Below, piece by piece: positions 35,701-49,321 of a DNA stretch of 64,000 bases. The translations under genes were made by a program, and so were the position numbers. Source of the stretch: Spizellomyces punctatus DAOM BR117 (lineage: Eukaryota > Chytridiomycota > Chytridiomycetes > Spizellomycetales > Spizellomycetaceae); the NCBI RefSeq assembly GCF_000182565.1, contig NW_015971537.1, forward strand, positions 1,399,299 through 1,463,298, given 5' to 3'. Each line of letters starts with the position of its first letter. The first letter of the stretch is position 1. Under the pieces are notes generated by a model, which saw nothing but the letters and a program-made list of their open reading frames with translations, was not told where the DNA came from and made no database searches.

Positions 35701-36914
35701 TAGCCATTGCAGAGTTAAACGACGGTCCCACTAAAGCGGAAGAGAGACAGATCATGGCTCTGGGATGGCTTCTATGGGAACCCGCCATGAAGGAACATGC
35801 GTTGTTTTGCAGCAATCTGCTCATTCGAAGGTTTTTAGGTTCGTCCCTGAATCGACTGACATTGACTGGCCTGATCATCTGATGAATGTACTCCAGCACT
35901 GGGCCGTATCAATTCCGCAATCCGAGTCCGTGAGTTTCTGCAAAGATGGTTTGGTACACCCAAGTATTCCGACCAGCTCGTGCGGATTGAATGGCTTTAT
36001 GGCACTTTGCCGGGCGGATCGCCTTACGATCACCCCACCGAAGTGGAAGAGGCAGCTCGGGAGCATCTGCATTACAGTTCATTTTTTGACGCGATACAAC
36101 TGCATGCCCAGTGGTTGTCGTTGTGGTACTCCAAGCCTCCATCCCAAATGTAAGCTCTCAATTTACGGCTATCTAGGCACATCATAATCATCTAACGCCT
36201 TCTTGACTCATAGGCATGACATTGAAGGATACTCATCGGTGCCGTACCGAAAATGGATGCACGATATGAAGGTGAGGTTCATTCACGAGATGTCTGAGCG
36301 CGATGTTCAGATTTGATCGTCTAATTTCTTGATATAGGCCATTACAGCTACAGTACAGGAGTCTTTTAGAAACTTTCTGGACTTGGGCTGGTTGGTACCG
36401 GAACACGAAGAAGCAAGCGCGTCGGAAGGAGCGAGAACAGAAGAGCTTGAAGTAACAGAAACCGAGGGAGAAGACTGGGAGAAACTTGAATTGGAACAAA
36501 CTGTCCGTGAGAGCAACAACGAGCTTCAATCGGCAGGGTTGAAGACGGGTACGTTTGGTGGCTGATGCAGATATGACGGATGATCTATTTATGCTCATGG
36601 TGTCGCTGTAGGAGACCGGCAACGACTGCGAGAACTTGCGAGCTTAGGAGATATTTATATTCCTCTCATAGTGAACTACTACTATCAAGTGCTTTCGGAA
36701 ACGAGGAAGTTGATTCCAGCGTAAGTGTTTGGAATATATTACCCCAGACATGGCGGCTGACGCATGAGCTTATCCTAGCAATCTGCAAGAGACCATGAAG
36801 TTAGTGTGGCAGGTGGAGGATCAAACTTCCGATCTGCATGAGCATTTCAAAAGGGCGTGCAAGCTGGAGGCTTTCCTTGAGAAGGTTCGTCAATCGGGCA
36901 TTCGATATGAGTAG
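32744..36914 (+). CDS. NUP84: Nucleoporin Nup84/Nup107
   Basis: A gene of more than fifteen exons. Traced N-terminal exons: 32744-32792 (MERAFATPGRPFLHSQ), 32855-33011 (Ser/Asn-rich GSSTSQPWASS..SFMMR), a small exon ending VESVR, one encoding DPNSLYTSLLQRAD, then GEEYIIGEDYVNFATMLKDSN. Later blocks are characteristic of the Nup107 alpha-solenoid: MELRWWKMEANTWQLIKLLL, AVLSWLEETTPGEF..RRGYWMHTVKHI, FEYIRRGQIEDAMDLYQQCDQPWRAASLQGG, YERATYAILAGDVQN, and VCKHWEDHLWMHYRAL. The C-terminal helices (YYYQVLSETRKLIP, then NLQETMKLVWQVEDQ) end at GIRYE, stop 36914. Structural subunit of the Y-complex of the nuclear pore. Not every exon border was fixed, and one junction needs a 33-nt intron. Confidence 0.85.
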
Positions 36915-37117
36915 ATAGTTATTGTAGCAAGAAAAGAGAAGGAATATGGCATGGGTAACCCCACGCATAAAACATCATGAATACACCTGCGTTTGGTGTT
37001 CAAATGCATTGTCAGATCATGGTTTTTTCTGTAGTACAGACCGATATGAATGCAATATAATATAAAAAAACCGTGAGGTACACCTAGTATGCTAGCTCAT
37101 CAATCAATAGCGGGGGA

Positions 37118-39116
37118 TCACCAATCGCCATCATCGTCATCGTCATCGTCATCGTCGTCAGAGTCTGTGTTCAAAACATTATTATGGTAAGTTTAAAGGA
37201 GTTCAGCTCATAGGAGAGCCGTATTGCATTTACCTGCTAGCGCCGGACGACGGTCCTCTAGAGCTCTTCTCAGGGCTTCGGCAATACTATCGCCTCTATC
37301 AACTGGTTCCGGCGGGGTTGTTGATTCGTCCTTTTGCACAGTTTTGAGAGCCCCAATACCTCCCGCAGCACGGATAGACGCAAGTAGATCGCCCCGGTCA
37401 AGGCCGCCAGATGGTGCCGCCGGAGTACGAGGCGGCGCAGCCGGTGCACTCGGACCATCAGAGCGAGGCGGTGGAGGAGGAGGTGGTGCTCCAAATGCCG
37501 GCGGCGGTGGTGGAGGTGGCGGACCTCCACTGCTGGGCGATACTTCCTGATACGACGCCACAGGAGGTGGAGGTGCAGGAACATGTCGAGCAGGCGGGGG
37601 CGGTGCAGGAGTGGGAACGGCAGGAGTTGCACGGCGTGGCGGCTCTGGAGGAGGCGCGGCTGCACGGGAAGGTGGAGGAGGTGGAGGATTGCGGCGAGTC
37701 GGCGGCGGAGGTGGTGGCGCACGTCGTCCTATTTCCGAAGTCATTGGTAAGATTTAGGCTTTCTTAATGTCCATGCCAGCTCACATACCACCAGTTGCGC
37801 CACCCGCGTTCGGAATAGCAGGGGGAGCCGAAATCGCAGGCGAAGTATCTCGAGCTGGTAGTGACGGTTTCGCTCCCACTCCGCCCTCTGCAGTATATTG
37901 CTTCATGAAATTCTTCACGAATTTCGCCGTCTTCTTATCTTGAAGTTGTTCCTACAAATTGGCCAGGAGTCATTTTTTACTATCTACTCAATGCCCATCT
38001 TCCCGACTAATTGCATACCTCCGTAATGCCGGCCTTTGCAAAGATTGCTTGCCATTCTTTAGGAATATTGTGTGCCTGTAAAACACATGCATCAGTGTCA
38101 TTTATTCCCAATGTGAAAAAAGGGCATCATACCGTGAATCCGGACTTCGGATTATAGCCAACATGAGTAATGTGCCTGAGAAATTACATAGATTAGTCGA
38201 CCATTCTTAGGCTTGTGTTCTGCGGAGTTTTAGCTAGATCACTCACTGGAAATTCGAAGGTGCAGAAATCTGTGAAGCGTCGAGTTTGCCGCGCTTTTTG
38301 TCCGATTTAGTTTTGCGAAGACTACCGGAGAAAATCCTACTTGATCTGGCAGAATCGGTTTTCATGCTTCGAATTGAATCTGCACTAGGACTAGGAACTA
38401 TTCCACTGGGAGTAGGGGATGTCGACGGCACTAAATTTGGCGAATCTTAGTAACGTGAAGGTAAACTGGAATCCAAAAATGTAATACCCTGTGGAGGAGC
38501 CGGCTGTGGCCTAAAAGGAGGTTGTGGGGGGGTTGCAGTAGCAGTAGCTGGTGGTGCATGTGATTCCTTTCTGTTGAAGGTATCATAGAAATCGCTTGCT
38601 TCACTCTCATCGGCAAATGAAATGCCTATCATAGAATCCTGACATGGGGCGATCAGTTTAATATGCTCAGCAATGCTCAAGATCAAAAGATATACCTACC
38701 GGTCCCACGAAACTATGAAAAAATGGCCGATCTTTCTGATATTTCACATCATCCGTGACATCATACTCCCAAAGAATACGACCAGCCTTTCAACAGAAGC
38801 AGCTCAGAAACTCAATATGAACTGGATTAGCGCGGAGCATAGAGCGTACCGGTACTTCAATCAGCTGTAGAGCAAATCCGGCGTTTTGTTTACGGCCCAA
38901 TACTATAGCGCCGACATTCCCAGTGTACGACCATTCATTCTGCTGCGAGGTGTAAAGTCGCGCGGCTGTGGATGCAAGGACCTAGGCAACATGCATATAG
39001 CGCAGGAATAAGCCAAAAGCACCAAATCCGCCGAACCATAACTTGAGGCGCACCTCCAATCCACGAGCAGCCGTGCGTATACTTCTATTGTCTTCAGGAA
39101 GTAATGTTCCTGGCAT
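37118..39116 (-). CDS. LAS17: Wiskott-Aldrich syndrome protein homolog with WH1, GBD, proline-rich and VCA regions
   Basis: Multi-exon gene on the minus strand. The first exon starts at ATG 39116 (MPGTLLPEDNRSIRTAARG). The WH1 domain follows: LASTAARLYTSQQNEWSYTG, AIVLGRKQNAGFALQLIEV, LWEYDVTDDVKYQKDRPFFH, IGISFADESEASDFYDTF. A basic stretch and a CRIB/GBD come next: ISAPSNFQHITHVGYNPKSGF, then QDKKTAKFVKNFMKQ. A long polyproline exon (37728-37234) ends in the WH2 helix RGDLLASIRAAGGIGALKTV and the connector DSIAEALRRALEDRR. The last exon (37164-37118) is an Asp run ending GDW, the acidic Arp2/3-binding tail. Activates Arp2/3 actin nucleation at the membrane. Presence of the GBD separates it from yeast Las17, which lacks one. 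Confidence 0.92.
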
Positions 39117-39372
39117 AGTTGGACAATGTAAAAGACGCCAGTCAAGTGAAAATCAGAGGCTCCAGCAGAAACTTTCCCGAGCTTTCAACGATGCTGTTAA
39201 AGATGCAGATTCAAGTTGCCAAATGGGATGCCAAGATGCTTGGCGCCTTGTTGGTCACCTGTGATAAATAACATCCAAGGTTATAAATGATTGCCTAAGC
39301 TTCCACCAGCGACCTTCAGCTTTTGACTTTCCTTTTTAACGATCTGCTTTTTTTAACAATCTGCTTTTTGCC

Positions 39373-41232
39373 ATGGGACAGTGGGAGCCTTGTCCAGTGT
39401 GCGATTTTCCGTTCGAGATTGGAGATCCACAGTTTGAAGTCCACGTAAACGGGCACTATGAAGCGGAGGAGACTAACCAAGTCGTCGCTGCTCAACATCT
39501 TGTAACAAACGTCTCCAGTGCATCTGATGTACCTGCTGAAGACTCTACTCTGAGAGCGACCCGCCCCAACTGGAATGGAAATGCAACAAGCTCACATACA
39601 AACTTAGATGTACGTTGTCACGTCTTCCCTGCGTTCGCGACCTGCTGAGAGCTTGTCTATACACATTGTGTCGCTCGTTGGGTGTATAGCAACGTCAAGG
39701 TCCTCAGACAACTTTGCCTTCTCCAACACCAAGTGTACACATCCAGCGTCTCCTATATAGAGAACTTTCTGCATATTGTATGCATATTGAACTTTTTTTT
39801 CAAAGTCTCCAGTTTTTCATAATCCAATGAAGCGACCGGATCGATCTTTCGCAGGGAAGCAACCTCTGCCAAAGCGACAAACGAAGGATTTGCGGAAGGG
39901 AGGAGAAGAACCAGCAAAGTCCGCATCTGATGGCCGTATGACGCCAGGTATTTCGATCTCTCCATCCAACTATGTTCTGAAACGTATATACGCATGTAGA
40001 TCCTGAGTAACATCTCTGCAGGTATTATCCCTAAGCTCACATCCCTATTAAAGGATAATGCACATGCGAAAGTACAATCCAAAAATTCCCTGAATCAAAC
40101 GAAATTAGCGTATACCTGTCATTCCTCTGTAATACATTATGAAGGAAGTATTATGGATAGAGGTTGGGGATGTGGCTACCGCAATTTTCAAATGTTACTA
40201 TCAAGCCTACTCCAAATGCCACCTTATCGGGATCTTGTGATTGCATCGCTGCAGCAAGACTGTGATCCACGCAGTGAATGCTTGCGGGTCCCTGAAATTG
40301 CCACGTTACAAAGCATGGCCGAGAGTGCTTGGAGGGCCGGGTTTGACCAGGTACCTTGTTCCTGTGAGACTTACTGGCAGGTAGCTGGTGCTGATTTGCG
40401 CCAGATGGGTGCCAGCCACTTCTCTGGCCGTTTAGTAGGATCACGGAAATGGATTGGCGCCACAGAAATCGCGGCCACTCTTCTGTGGATGGGGATAAGG
40501 TATAAGCGCAACAAAGATGATGCTACCATTTGGGTCATACCAACGTTTGATATCAGAGTGACAGTATATGACTTCCATCGGCCCTCGGGTTCAGATGGCA
40601 AACACCATGCGGTTCTGGACACGGTTGAGCAATACTTTAGGGAAGCAGCCCAAGAAGCTGTCGCACAGCAATCTGAAGGATTAAAGCGGTTTGGATTTAC
40701 TTCAACAAGTGAGCGAGCCATAATTACCTCCAGCGAAAAGCCACCGTAAGCACGGGGAGTTGAGCTCAGTTCTACCTGGCTTTCTAATGGAGATCACTCT
40801 TAGTCTCTACTTCCAACATCAAGGACACAGCCGGACGATCGTCGGCATTGAGACTTTGCGATCTGGGGTACGGAATCTACTCGTTTACGATCCCAGTAAC
40901 AGCGTCGCGGAGGACCTGCGGTCTCCTCTTTCGAGTTCGCCAATGTCAACGTCTTCGTGCAATGCGAAAGGACTGCCGAAAAAGGAAACAAATTCTTTGA
41001 GCGGGACACCTATTCCTTTTGGCACCACCCAACGGCTCCTTCGATCTTATCGTGTGGGATTAGAGCAGCTTGCGAAACATACACAATATCAAGTCGTAGC
41101 AGTTACAGGTATGGCCGCGTTCGTGTCCTGAATAACCGGCACCGTCTGATAACGCGCACATCAGGGGTAGGATGGAATTCAGAAGCGGAACGGGAGAGAG
41201 GAAAGATACTGACATCGCAGAGAATTCCATAA
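39373..41232 (+). CDS. ZUP1: ZUP1/ZUFSP-type deubiquitinase (peptidase family C78)
   Basis: Starts at ATG 39373 with a zinc-finger-like CPVC..H..GHYE motif (CPVCDFPFEI..HVNGHYEAEE). Exon 1 is 39373-39609, followed by small linker exons (QRQGPQTTLP; RPDRSFAGKQPLP). The catalytic exon begins GIIPKLTSLLKDNAH. It holds the active-site Cys in DRGWGCGYRNFQMLLSSLL. The next exon has the His in GHSRTIVGIE, and the Asp is in LLVYDPSNS, matching the Cys-His-Asp triad of ZUP1/UFSP2. The last exon (stop 41232) encodes EAERERGKILTSQRIP. In animals ZUP1 cuts K63-linked ubiquitin in genome-stability pathways. Convergent with the bestrophin-like gene, 86 bp apart. Confidence 0.88.
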
Positions 41233-41318
41233 GATTGAAACCATGGTAAATGCACATAATATCATGTGTTGTCCCGACTATTTACAATGTTGGATAAAGT
41301 CCTGTGCATCTAATACCA

Positions 41319-43025
41319 TTATGACTCTTTCTTAGGTTCAGTCGCCACCTCCTCTATCTCGTCTTCGTCTTCTACATCCAAAACCATTTCCATGATATAC
41401 TCTATATCGCCGCGCAATTTGCCGCAGAAATAGTCGATAGGAAGATCGTTCTGCGAAAAAGGGACAAAAGTCAGCCACTGGCTTTAATCGAGATGGTAGT
41501 AAATGATGGATGCTGTCACGAACTTCGTCCGTCCCAAATGGTTCTTCAATTTCTCCCGCTATACAAGCGCGCGTAGTTAGCAATATTGTGACGTTCCGTC
41601 ACAGATCGGACGTACCGTACCTATTGCATCTGCCCCAAAGAAGGCTAGGGAGGTGATTATAGTGACGGGTATCAGTAGCCATCCTAGTTGGCGGACAAGT
41701 TGAAAGGGTAGAGCTAGGAAATATACCAGCAGTATCTGTGTTGTGGAGAGTTAGTTTGTGACTTCCCTAGACATATATTGAACGCGTTCCACAGCGTGCC
41801 TGCTTCAGATGAATGTCGTACGATTTAGGCATAGGTATATATAGAATCTGACAGCAATCCAAAGTTTAGCGAATACTGTTACCACTACATCCCATGCGAG
41901 CCTCTAACCTGCTCGAATTTTGATACGGCATCTATCATCGCATTGATGGCGTTTGATATTGAAGGAGTGTCCTCTAAATCCACTGTGCTCTGCTGCCGTT
42001 GGCGACGGACGTATGCGCTGATTCTGTGAATAATATCTAATGGCGCATTTATTACCAGTACATTCGTTTCTGGTTGCGGCCCGAAAGGTCTTCGGTACAC
42101 GGGATAAGGACGTGAATATGGGGGTGGCGACGGCGCTACACTAGATATTGCAGATCCCTTGCTATAACTAGATCGATGTCGGAGCAATACTAGTGGAGGG
42201 TGGGTACGCAGCCCAATATCTTTGCCCTCATACCCATCCCTACTGCCTGAGGTCGCGCCACCAGTGCTACCGCCAGTCGCTTGCTCCGACGTCCTTTCCT
42301 CATTCAGAGCTGCATTGGCCTCAGGACCAAAATCTACGAGACTGGATCGATAAGACTGACTCCCGTAGCCATGGGGAAGCAATCGGATCAACTCTTGCTG
42401 TTCAAGGGCATTTTCGCCTCGTAACGCATATTTTGTAGCAATTGCAACAGCTAAGAGGAGCTTCATTATTTGGAGCTTCTCTTGATAAGCTTCTGGTGAG
42501 GGTGTACGAACACCGTTCCAAAGCAGGCGGCTTAGGGTTCTGATTTGGATGGATAATGCGGTCCATAGCTGAGCGCCCTGCCAATAACGTTCAAACCCGC
42601 GATTGATACGAAAAGCTAACAGCATAGCCAGTGATACACCAAGAATCGCTATCAATCTGCCCATGCGTACCACATAAGGGGTGAGGCAAGTCCTGGCGAT
42701 TTCCGGCTGAGGTATTTCGCTTACTTGTCGTCCATAGCAAGTTTCAAGCCCATGTTGTGGACAACCACAACAAAGGCCGCCCAAAGAGACAGTACAGATA
42801 TAACTGGAGCTACCTTGGGAACTATCGTGTTCTTATATCGTAGGGCACCCAGTAGACTCTCGGCATAGCTAAAGGCCACGTTCCTTTTGCGATGAGCATT
42901 AGTTGGTGTCGAGATGATGCTCTCTGGTTATCAAATACCTACCGAAAATAGGGATGATAATGGGCGAAGCGTACCTCAGTAGGAAAAGCTGTATCGGATT
43001 TTGTTAACCCTGGTGGTCGTTCCAT
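41319..43025 (-). CDS. Bestrophin-like (UPF0187) anion channel protein
   Basis: Seven exons (43025-42943, 42868-42725, 42656-41909, 41847-41800, 41735-41621, 41558-41524, 41450-41319) add to 435 codons, 434 residues. Family features: LRYKNTIVPKVAPVISVLSL at membrane helix 1, LLAFRINRGFERYWQGAQLW (the N-x-x-x-x-R-W/F-x-x-G motif), the late PMPKSYDIHLKQ block, the helix LLIPVTIITSLAFFGADAI, and the conserved GEIEEPFGTDENDLPIDYF end. A long hydrophilic insert (about residues 165-290) divides the two membrane halves. Exon 4 must end before GCACGC, so its intron is of GC-AG type. Family members are chloride or anion channels; location and partner are unknown here. Confidence 0.86.
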
Positions 43026-43077
43026 TCTCAAGTTTTTGTGGGATAATGCTCCAGCAACAGAGAGCTCGCGGACGAGG

Positions 43078-43095
43078 ACGCGTGCAAGTACGCGT
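43078..43095. promoter_or_regulatory. Pair of ACGCGT (MCB-type) boxes in a divergent promoter
   Basis: ACGCGT occurs at 43078-43083 and again at 43090-43095, in the 87 bp between the start codons of the bestrophin-like and RCC1-repeat genes. In fungi this hexamer is the binding site of MBF (Mbp1/Swi6) at G1/S genes. Function here is inferred only from the motif pair. Confidence 0.5.
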
Positions 43096-43112
43096 CTCCA
43101 TCTCTGTGGGTC

Positions 43113-44438
43113 ATGCCTAACCAAACGCTGTTTACCTTTGGCTTCAATGCTTTTCAACAATGCGGCGACCAAATTTCCACGTCCACAGATGGGAGTGTTC
43201 GTCAAGAGTGCCCTGCAATACTAGCATCTACTCAAGGTCAACCTTCTATTGTTGGGTTAGCTGCAACATGGTCAGCGTCCTTCTCGTGCTGTGAAGATGG
43301 TTGCATAAGTATTTGGGGCTTCACAGAGCCTTTTGTTGGTGTTAAGGGTCTGTCTCACGCCAAGATCCGACTCAGTTCCGAAAAAGAACTAGAGGTGAAA
43401 AAGATTGTTCCAGCGCGCCAGGACGCTCGAGACCGGCATGAGAGCACGATCTATGTTCTTACGGTGGAGAACTTACGCTTATTGAGTTTTGAAGAGCGAA
43501 CTAAGGAGACCCCCCAGACTGGGCAGCTGAAACGAAAATTGGATGATATGGAGAGTGGACCTTTGTTTGAAATAGAAAATACGAACGATGATAGGGCAGA
43601 CAACCAAACATTCCGTATCAGAGAACATATCTTCCCATTTCAATGTCACGACGTTGCTGTGACCTATTTACAAGCTTGCGCTATTACGTCCTCCGGTGAT
43701 ATCCTTACTTGGGCTCTAGGATCTACTGCATATAGACGTATCAATCCCGACACCCCGCAAGTCAACTTTCGCAGCCTTGCTGCTGGGGGAACCCATTTTT
43801 TAGCAATTTCTACTACCAACGATCTTTACACCTGGGGATATGGGTTGAAAGGACAACTGGGCCACGGTAATTCTGAGGTCCGCGAACGTGAACTACCTAC
43901 AGCGGTAGAGGCACTCCAAGGGTTGCGAGTCACTACTGTCGCAGGTGGAGGGTGGCACTCCGCCGCTACGACCAAAGATGGTGATCTTTACACATTGTAA
44001 GTGCCCGTTGGTTCTCTTGCTTTGCCCATGGATGGGCTCACCTAGGAGCACATTGCGATTGTTTACAGTGGATCGTCTGAACACCGACAATTGGGACTGA
44101 CCGATCAAGACCAGTCGGTCACCGATGCCACAGACTATCCAAATAACATAGCAACAAACGATGCTCTCCCTAATCCAGTTGACATGGACTTCTCGTCGGC
44201 GGGGCTTATGGTGTCTTGCGGTTCAAATCATACTGTTATATCCGACGGGACTACACTCTACGGATGCGGTTGGAACAAATATGGTCAGCTTGGGCCGGTA
44301 GATGTCGGAGAAGACGTTCAGCAACTACGACAGATAGATCTGCCAAGACTTGCAGATGGACAGAGAATCAGCAATATTGTATGCGGCGGGTGGCACACAC
44401 TGGTGTTAATAGAATGGGAAAGCATCCATGATTCCTAA
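43113..44438 (+). CDS. RCC1-repeat protein (RCCD1/Ats1-like)
   Basis: Two exons (43113-43996 and 44069-44438) give 417 residues. RCC1 blades are visible: LFTFGFNAFQQCG at the start, FRSLAAGGTHFLAIS, LYTWGYGLKGQLGHGN, VTTVAGGGWHSAATTKDGDLYTFG, LMVSCGSNHTVI, LYGCGWNKYGQLG, and ISNIVCGGWHTLVLIE. The middle (about residues 125-180) departs from the repeat pattern and holds an insertion (TKETPQTGQLKRKLDDMESG). Repeat number is four to five recognisable blades, fewer than in RCC1 proper, so a true Ran exchange factor is unlikely. RCCD1 and Ats1 are the closest types by layout. Confidence 0.85.
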
Positions 44439-45373
44439 AACCCGATGGTTTGATGGTGTAGATGTCCAGTCCACAGCCCAGCATCCGCAACATGATTATG
44501 ATTGTACATTGGATACTAACAGCCCCGGCTGCTCCGAGGGGAATGGATAAATTGTCCTCAGGTTAGCGGAAAGATCTCCAAATGCTTGGATTATGATGTT
44601 GAGTCCTCCCTCAGTCAGGAATCTATTCCACCAGTCTTTTTTTAAGAATTTTATGGGCCTCCCCCTCTACTCGGCTGTTTGTTGACCTCGTCGCGTCTAT
44701 CTACTTAACAAAGGAGCTTTCAGCCGGTACCGATATGCCTGGATGCTTCGACTCCATATGCTGAACTAAGATCTTGTAACTAGGCATCGGTCCCTAATAG
44801 CATGTAGTTCAGCTCACAGTTGCACGGTATGCCCAATAACTGCTATTGTAATATCGAGAATGTATTTTTTCGTACCTTACAGCTTGGGCATGTAATCTTC
44901 AAGCCCTCAGCCCGAGCCTTAAGCTGCGAACCTCCCTTAGAGTGCGAAGCCGCCTGCTTCTGGTTCCGCTCCCTGATGCCGATGAACGTCAAGCAGTGCG
45001 AAACAGCAAGATCAGTAATCATCGGCCAATGGCCTATACTATATGGAGGTCGGAGAACACAAGAAGCTCTGACCTCGCTTGCTGCTTGGCTGCTCCACGG
45101 ACCATCGCTACTCTGCTGTGCTAGTGGGAACCACTGCGACTCGGTCTCTAACCTCGCACGAGGAGAGGAGTCCTACGACAATCGATAATGCCAAAGGAAG
45201 ACACCAAGGAAAGTCCACCCCCCAAAATCCTTGCATCTTCAAGAACCACCCAATCAAACAAATTGATGACTAAGCGAATATTAATTGCTTATCACGGGAC
45301 TTGGCTCGACATCACGTGCCGCGCTGAGATCGGAGGGGCTCCATTGCTTTTGTCCAGCACTATTTAGTTGCAA
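44439..45373. other. Gene-free interval before the dCMP deaminase gene
   Basis: About 930 bp with only short, mutually overlapping frames of no recognised family. A CACGTG box lies at 45313-45318, 56 bp before the next start codon. No repeat or RNA gene seen. Confidence 0.45.
45313..45318. promoter_or_regulatory. CACGTG upstream of DCD1
   Basis: ATCACGTGCC, 56 bp before ATG 45374. Confidence 0.4.
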
Positions 45374-46661
45374 ATGTTGATTGCAATCGCAGGTCCTACC
45401 TGCGCCGGCAAGACTGTTGTCGCGGATTTTCTGACGAAAACTTACCACTTTCAACCTATCTCACTACGATCCTGCTCTCGCCACATCACTAACCGTACCT
45501 GCAGCTCGAATGGTCCAAGGCCGCAACTGTTTGAAACCGCGTCTGATCTCATCCACCATGTTACATCCAACTGGTCAACCCACTTTGTTCTCTACCCTCT
45601 AGAGAATCCCGACGATTGGAATCTCATTGGAAAGCGCCCATTTGCGCTATTGGTGACAGTAGATGCCCCGCTCTCCGTCCGATTTAAACGATGTGTTGCA
45701 GCTAAAGCCGCGTTGGGACACACACCACCTTGTTTTGAAGATTTTGTGCAACAGGACGAGAATCGTTTATACGCTCTTCCCAAATCAAGTCCCACTCCAA
45801 GGTCACAGCATGTCAATGGACCGACGGCTAAGATTGGTGGGCTTATCGGAAACTTGGATGCATTGCAATTGGAGCCACATGGACAAGCACGAGCAGAGTC
45901 ACCGGCTCCATCTGCATCACCGCGGTCTTCTTCTCTCTATTTCCTCATGTCAAAAGCAGACGTAAGAATCGTCAATCATTTCAGTACCCTTGCAGAACTC
46001 CATGCTGTTCTTCGCGCCGCAAAGTTGATTGATCCCGAAAGGCTGCGACCTAGCTGGGATTCCTATTTTATGCAGCTGTGCAATCTGGCTGCTCGGAGAA
46101 GTAATTGCATGAAGCGCCGTGTGGGTTGCATTCTGGTGAAAGATCGACGGATTATTGCCACTGGATACAATGGTACGCCCCGAGGAGTGAAAAACTGCAA
46201 TGAGGGAGGATGTCCGCGCTGTAACGATAACGCCCCGTGTGGGTCCGGTCTAGATGTGTGTTTGTGCTTGCATGCTGAGGAGGTAACGTGGCAAAATTGG
46301 AAAGAAATCCTCGCTATTGAAGACTAATTGTGTACATGCAAAGAACGCGCTTTTGGAGGCAGGTAGGGAACGGGTTGACAATGGCGGTGATTCCATACTC
46401 TACTGCAATACTTGTCCGGTGGGTTTCTCTTCCACGTAGAATGACGTTCCCTTGCCTTTTGTCTAATTTGTGTCGTTTTAGTGCTTAGGATGCGCAAAAA
46501 AGATTGTGCAAGTCGGAGTAAAGGAAGTTGTATATTCTCTGGCGTATGGTATGGATGATATGACGGCTAGATTACTGAAAGAGGCGGGAGTAAAGTTAAG
46601 GCAACATTCCCCATTAAGCAGCGATGTAGATGGTTTGGTAGTCGATGAAATATGGAATTGA
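45374..46661 (+). CDS. DCD1: Deoxycytidylate (dCMP) deaminase with N-terminal P-loop domain
   Basis: Three exons (45374-46282, 46344-46418, 46482-46661) give 387 residues. The first 170 residues form a nucleotide-kinase-like region with a Walker A motif (AGPTCAGKT), followed by a Ser/Pro linker. The deaminase core runs from SWDSYFMQLCNLAARRSNCM: RRVGCILV..RIIATGYNGTPRG, then the zinc/catalytic HAEE at the exon 1/2 junction, and TCPCLGCAKKI (the PCxxC motif) at the exon 2/3 junction. Yeast Dcd1 has the same two-part build. The enzyme converts dCMP to dUMP for dTMP synthesis and is allosterically set by dCTP/dTTP in the family. ATG 45374 is the first methionine of the kinase-like strand. Confidence 0.95.
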
Positions 46662-46777
46662 TGAATGTCAGCTACACTTGAACGTCTAACCGAACGGTTC
46701 GGAAGGCAGTTGTGATATTATCAATGTACAAACGAATGGGATTATAGGGTGGTTGGTTGGATTATCACGTTGGTAGT

Positions 46778-48700
<1,923 letters not shown>

Positions 48701-49321
48701 TGTCAAAGGACGAAGAGTACTGAGATGTGTTGAGCGGGATGTGAAAAGATGCAAACGGTCGGAAACCAAAATAGAAGGCAGGCGAACACGGAGGGTACCT
48801 TCTGAACGGTCCCATCCGATAATCCCCGTGACATCATCCTTAGTTGCTATAGTAACCCGTATGGCATCGATTGTTTGACTTTGGTCTTTGATTGCACTCT
48901 TCAATGGAGCATATGGAGGATATCGAGTATAAAATGGGAATTCGCAACGAGGAAATAAGGAAATGCAAAAAGATTACATCTAAACCCGAGTTGGTGTTGC
49001 GAAATTGCCATTCTAGTAGCTTTCGTACCCCATAGCAATATAAACAAACATGGATTTCGAGCAAGCATTTCACAATGATAGATGACATCTAGACCTTTGT
49101 ATCGCTGGTTATCCTAGATATCTTCAACTCACTATCTTAAAAGATATTAAACCTCGCATCAGTCAATCTGAGCATCCGTTCAGCTGCTGTCGACTGGCAC
49201 TGTCAGCAAGTCACTGCGCCCTCATGATCAGGACTGTTTGTGATTGGTCAAGGATGAGTCACTCAAGCTTTCAAGGACGATTCCAGCCCAATCTTCGTTG
49301 CTTTGCTGGGGATCTTTGACA
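48701..49321. other. Divergent promoter region of enolase and asparaginyl-tRNA synthetase
   Basis: About 620 bp with no supported gene; only short frames on both strands. It must contain the promoters of two highly expressed housekeeping genes, but no clear TATA box or repeat stands out. Confidence 0.45.

Noticed and set aside
37224-37767. Plus-strand Gly-rich frames of 100-120 codons
   Set aside because: Complement of the WASP polyproline exon; poly-Gly is a codon artefact.
39753-40082. Minus-strand 109-codon frame opposite ZUP1
   Set aside because: It overlaps plus-strand exons that continue the ZUP1 reading frame (RPDRSFAGKQPLP, GIIPKLTSLL).
44820-45273. Overlapping plus-strand frames before the dCMP deaminase gene
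   Set aside because: Three frames overlap with no family features and cysteine-rich random composition.
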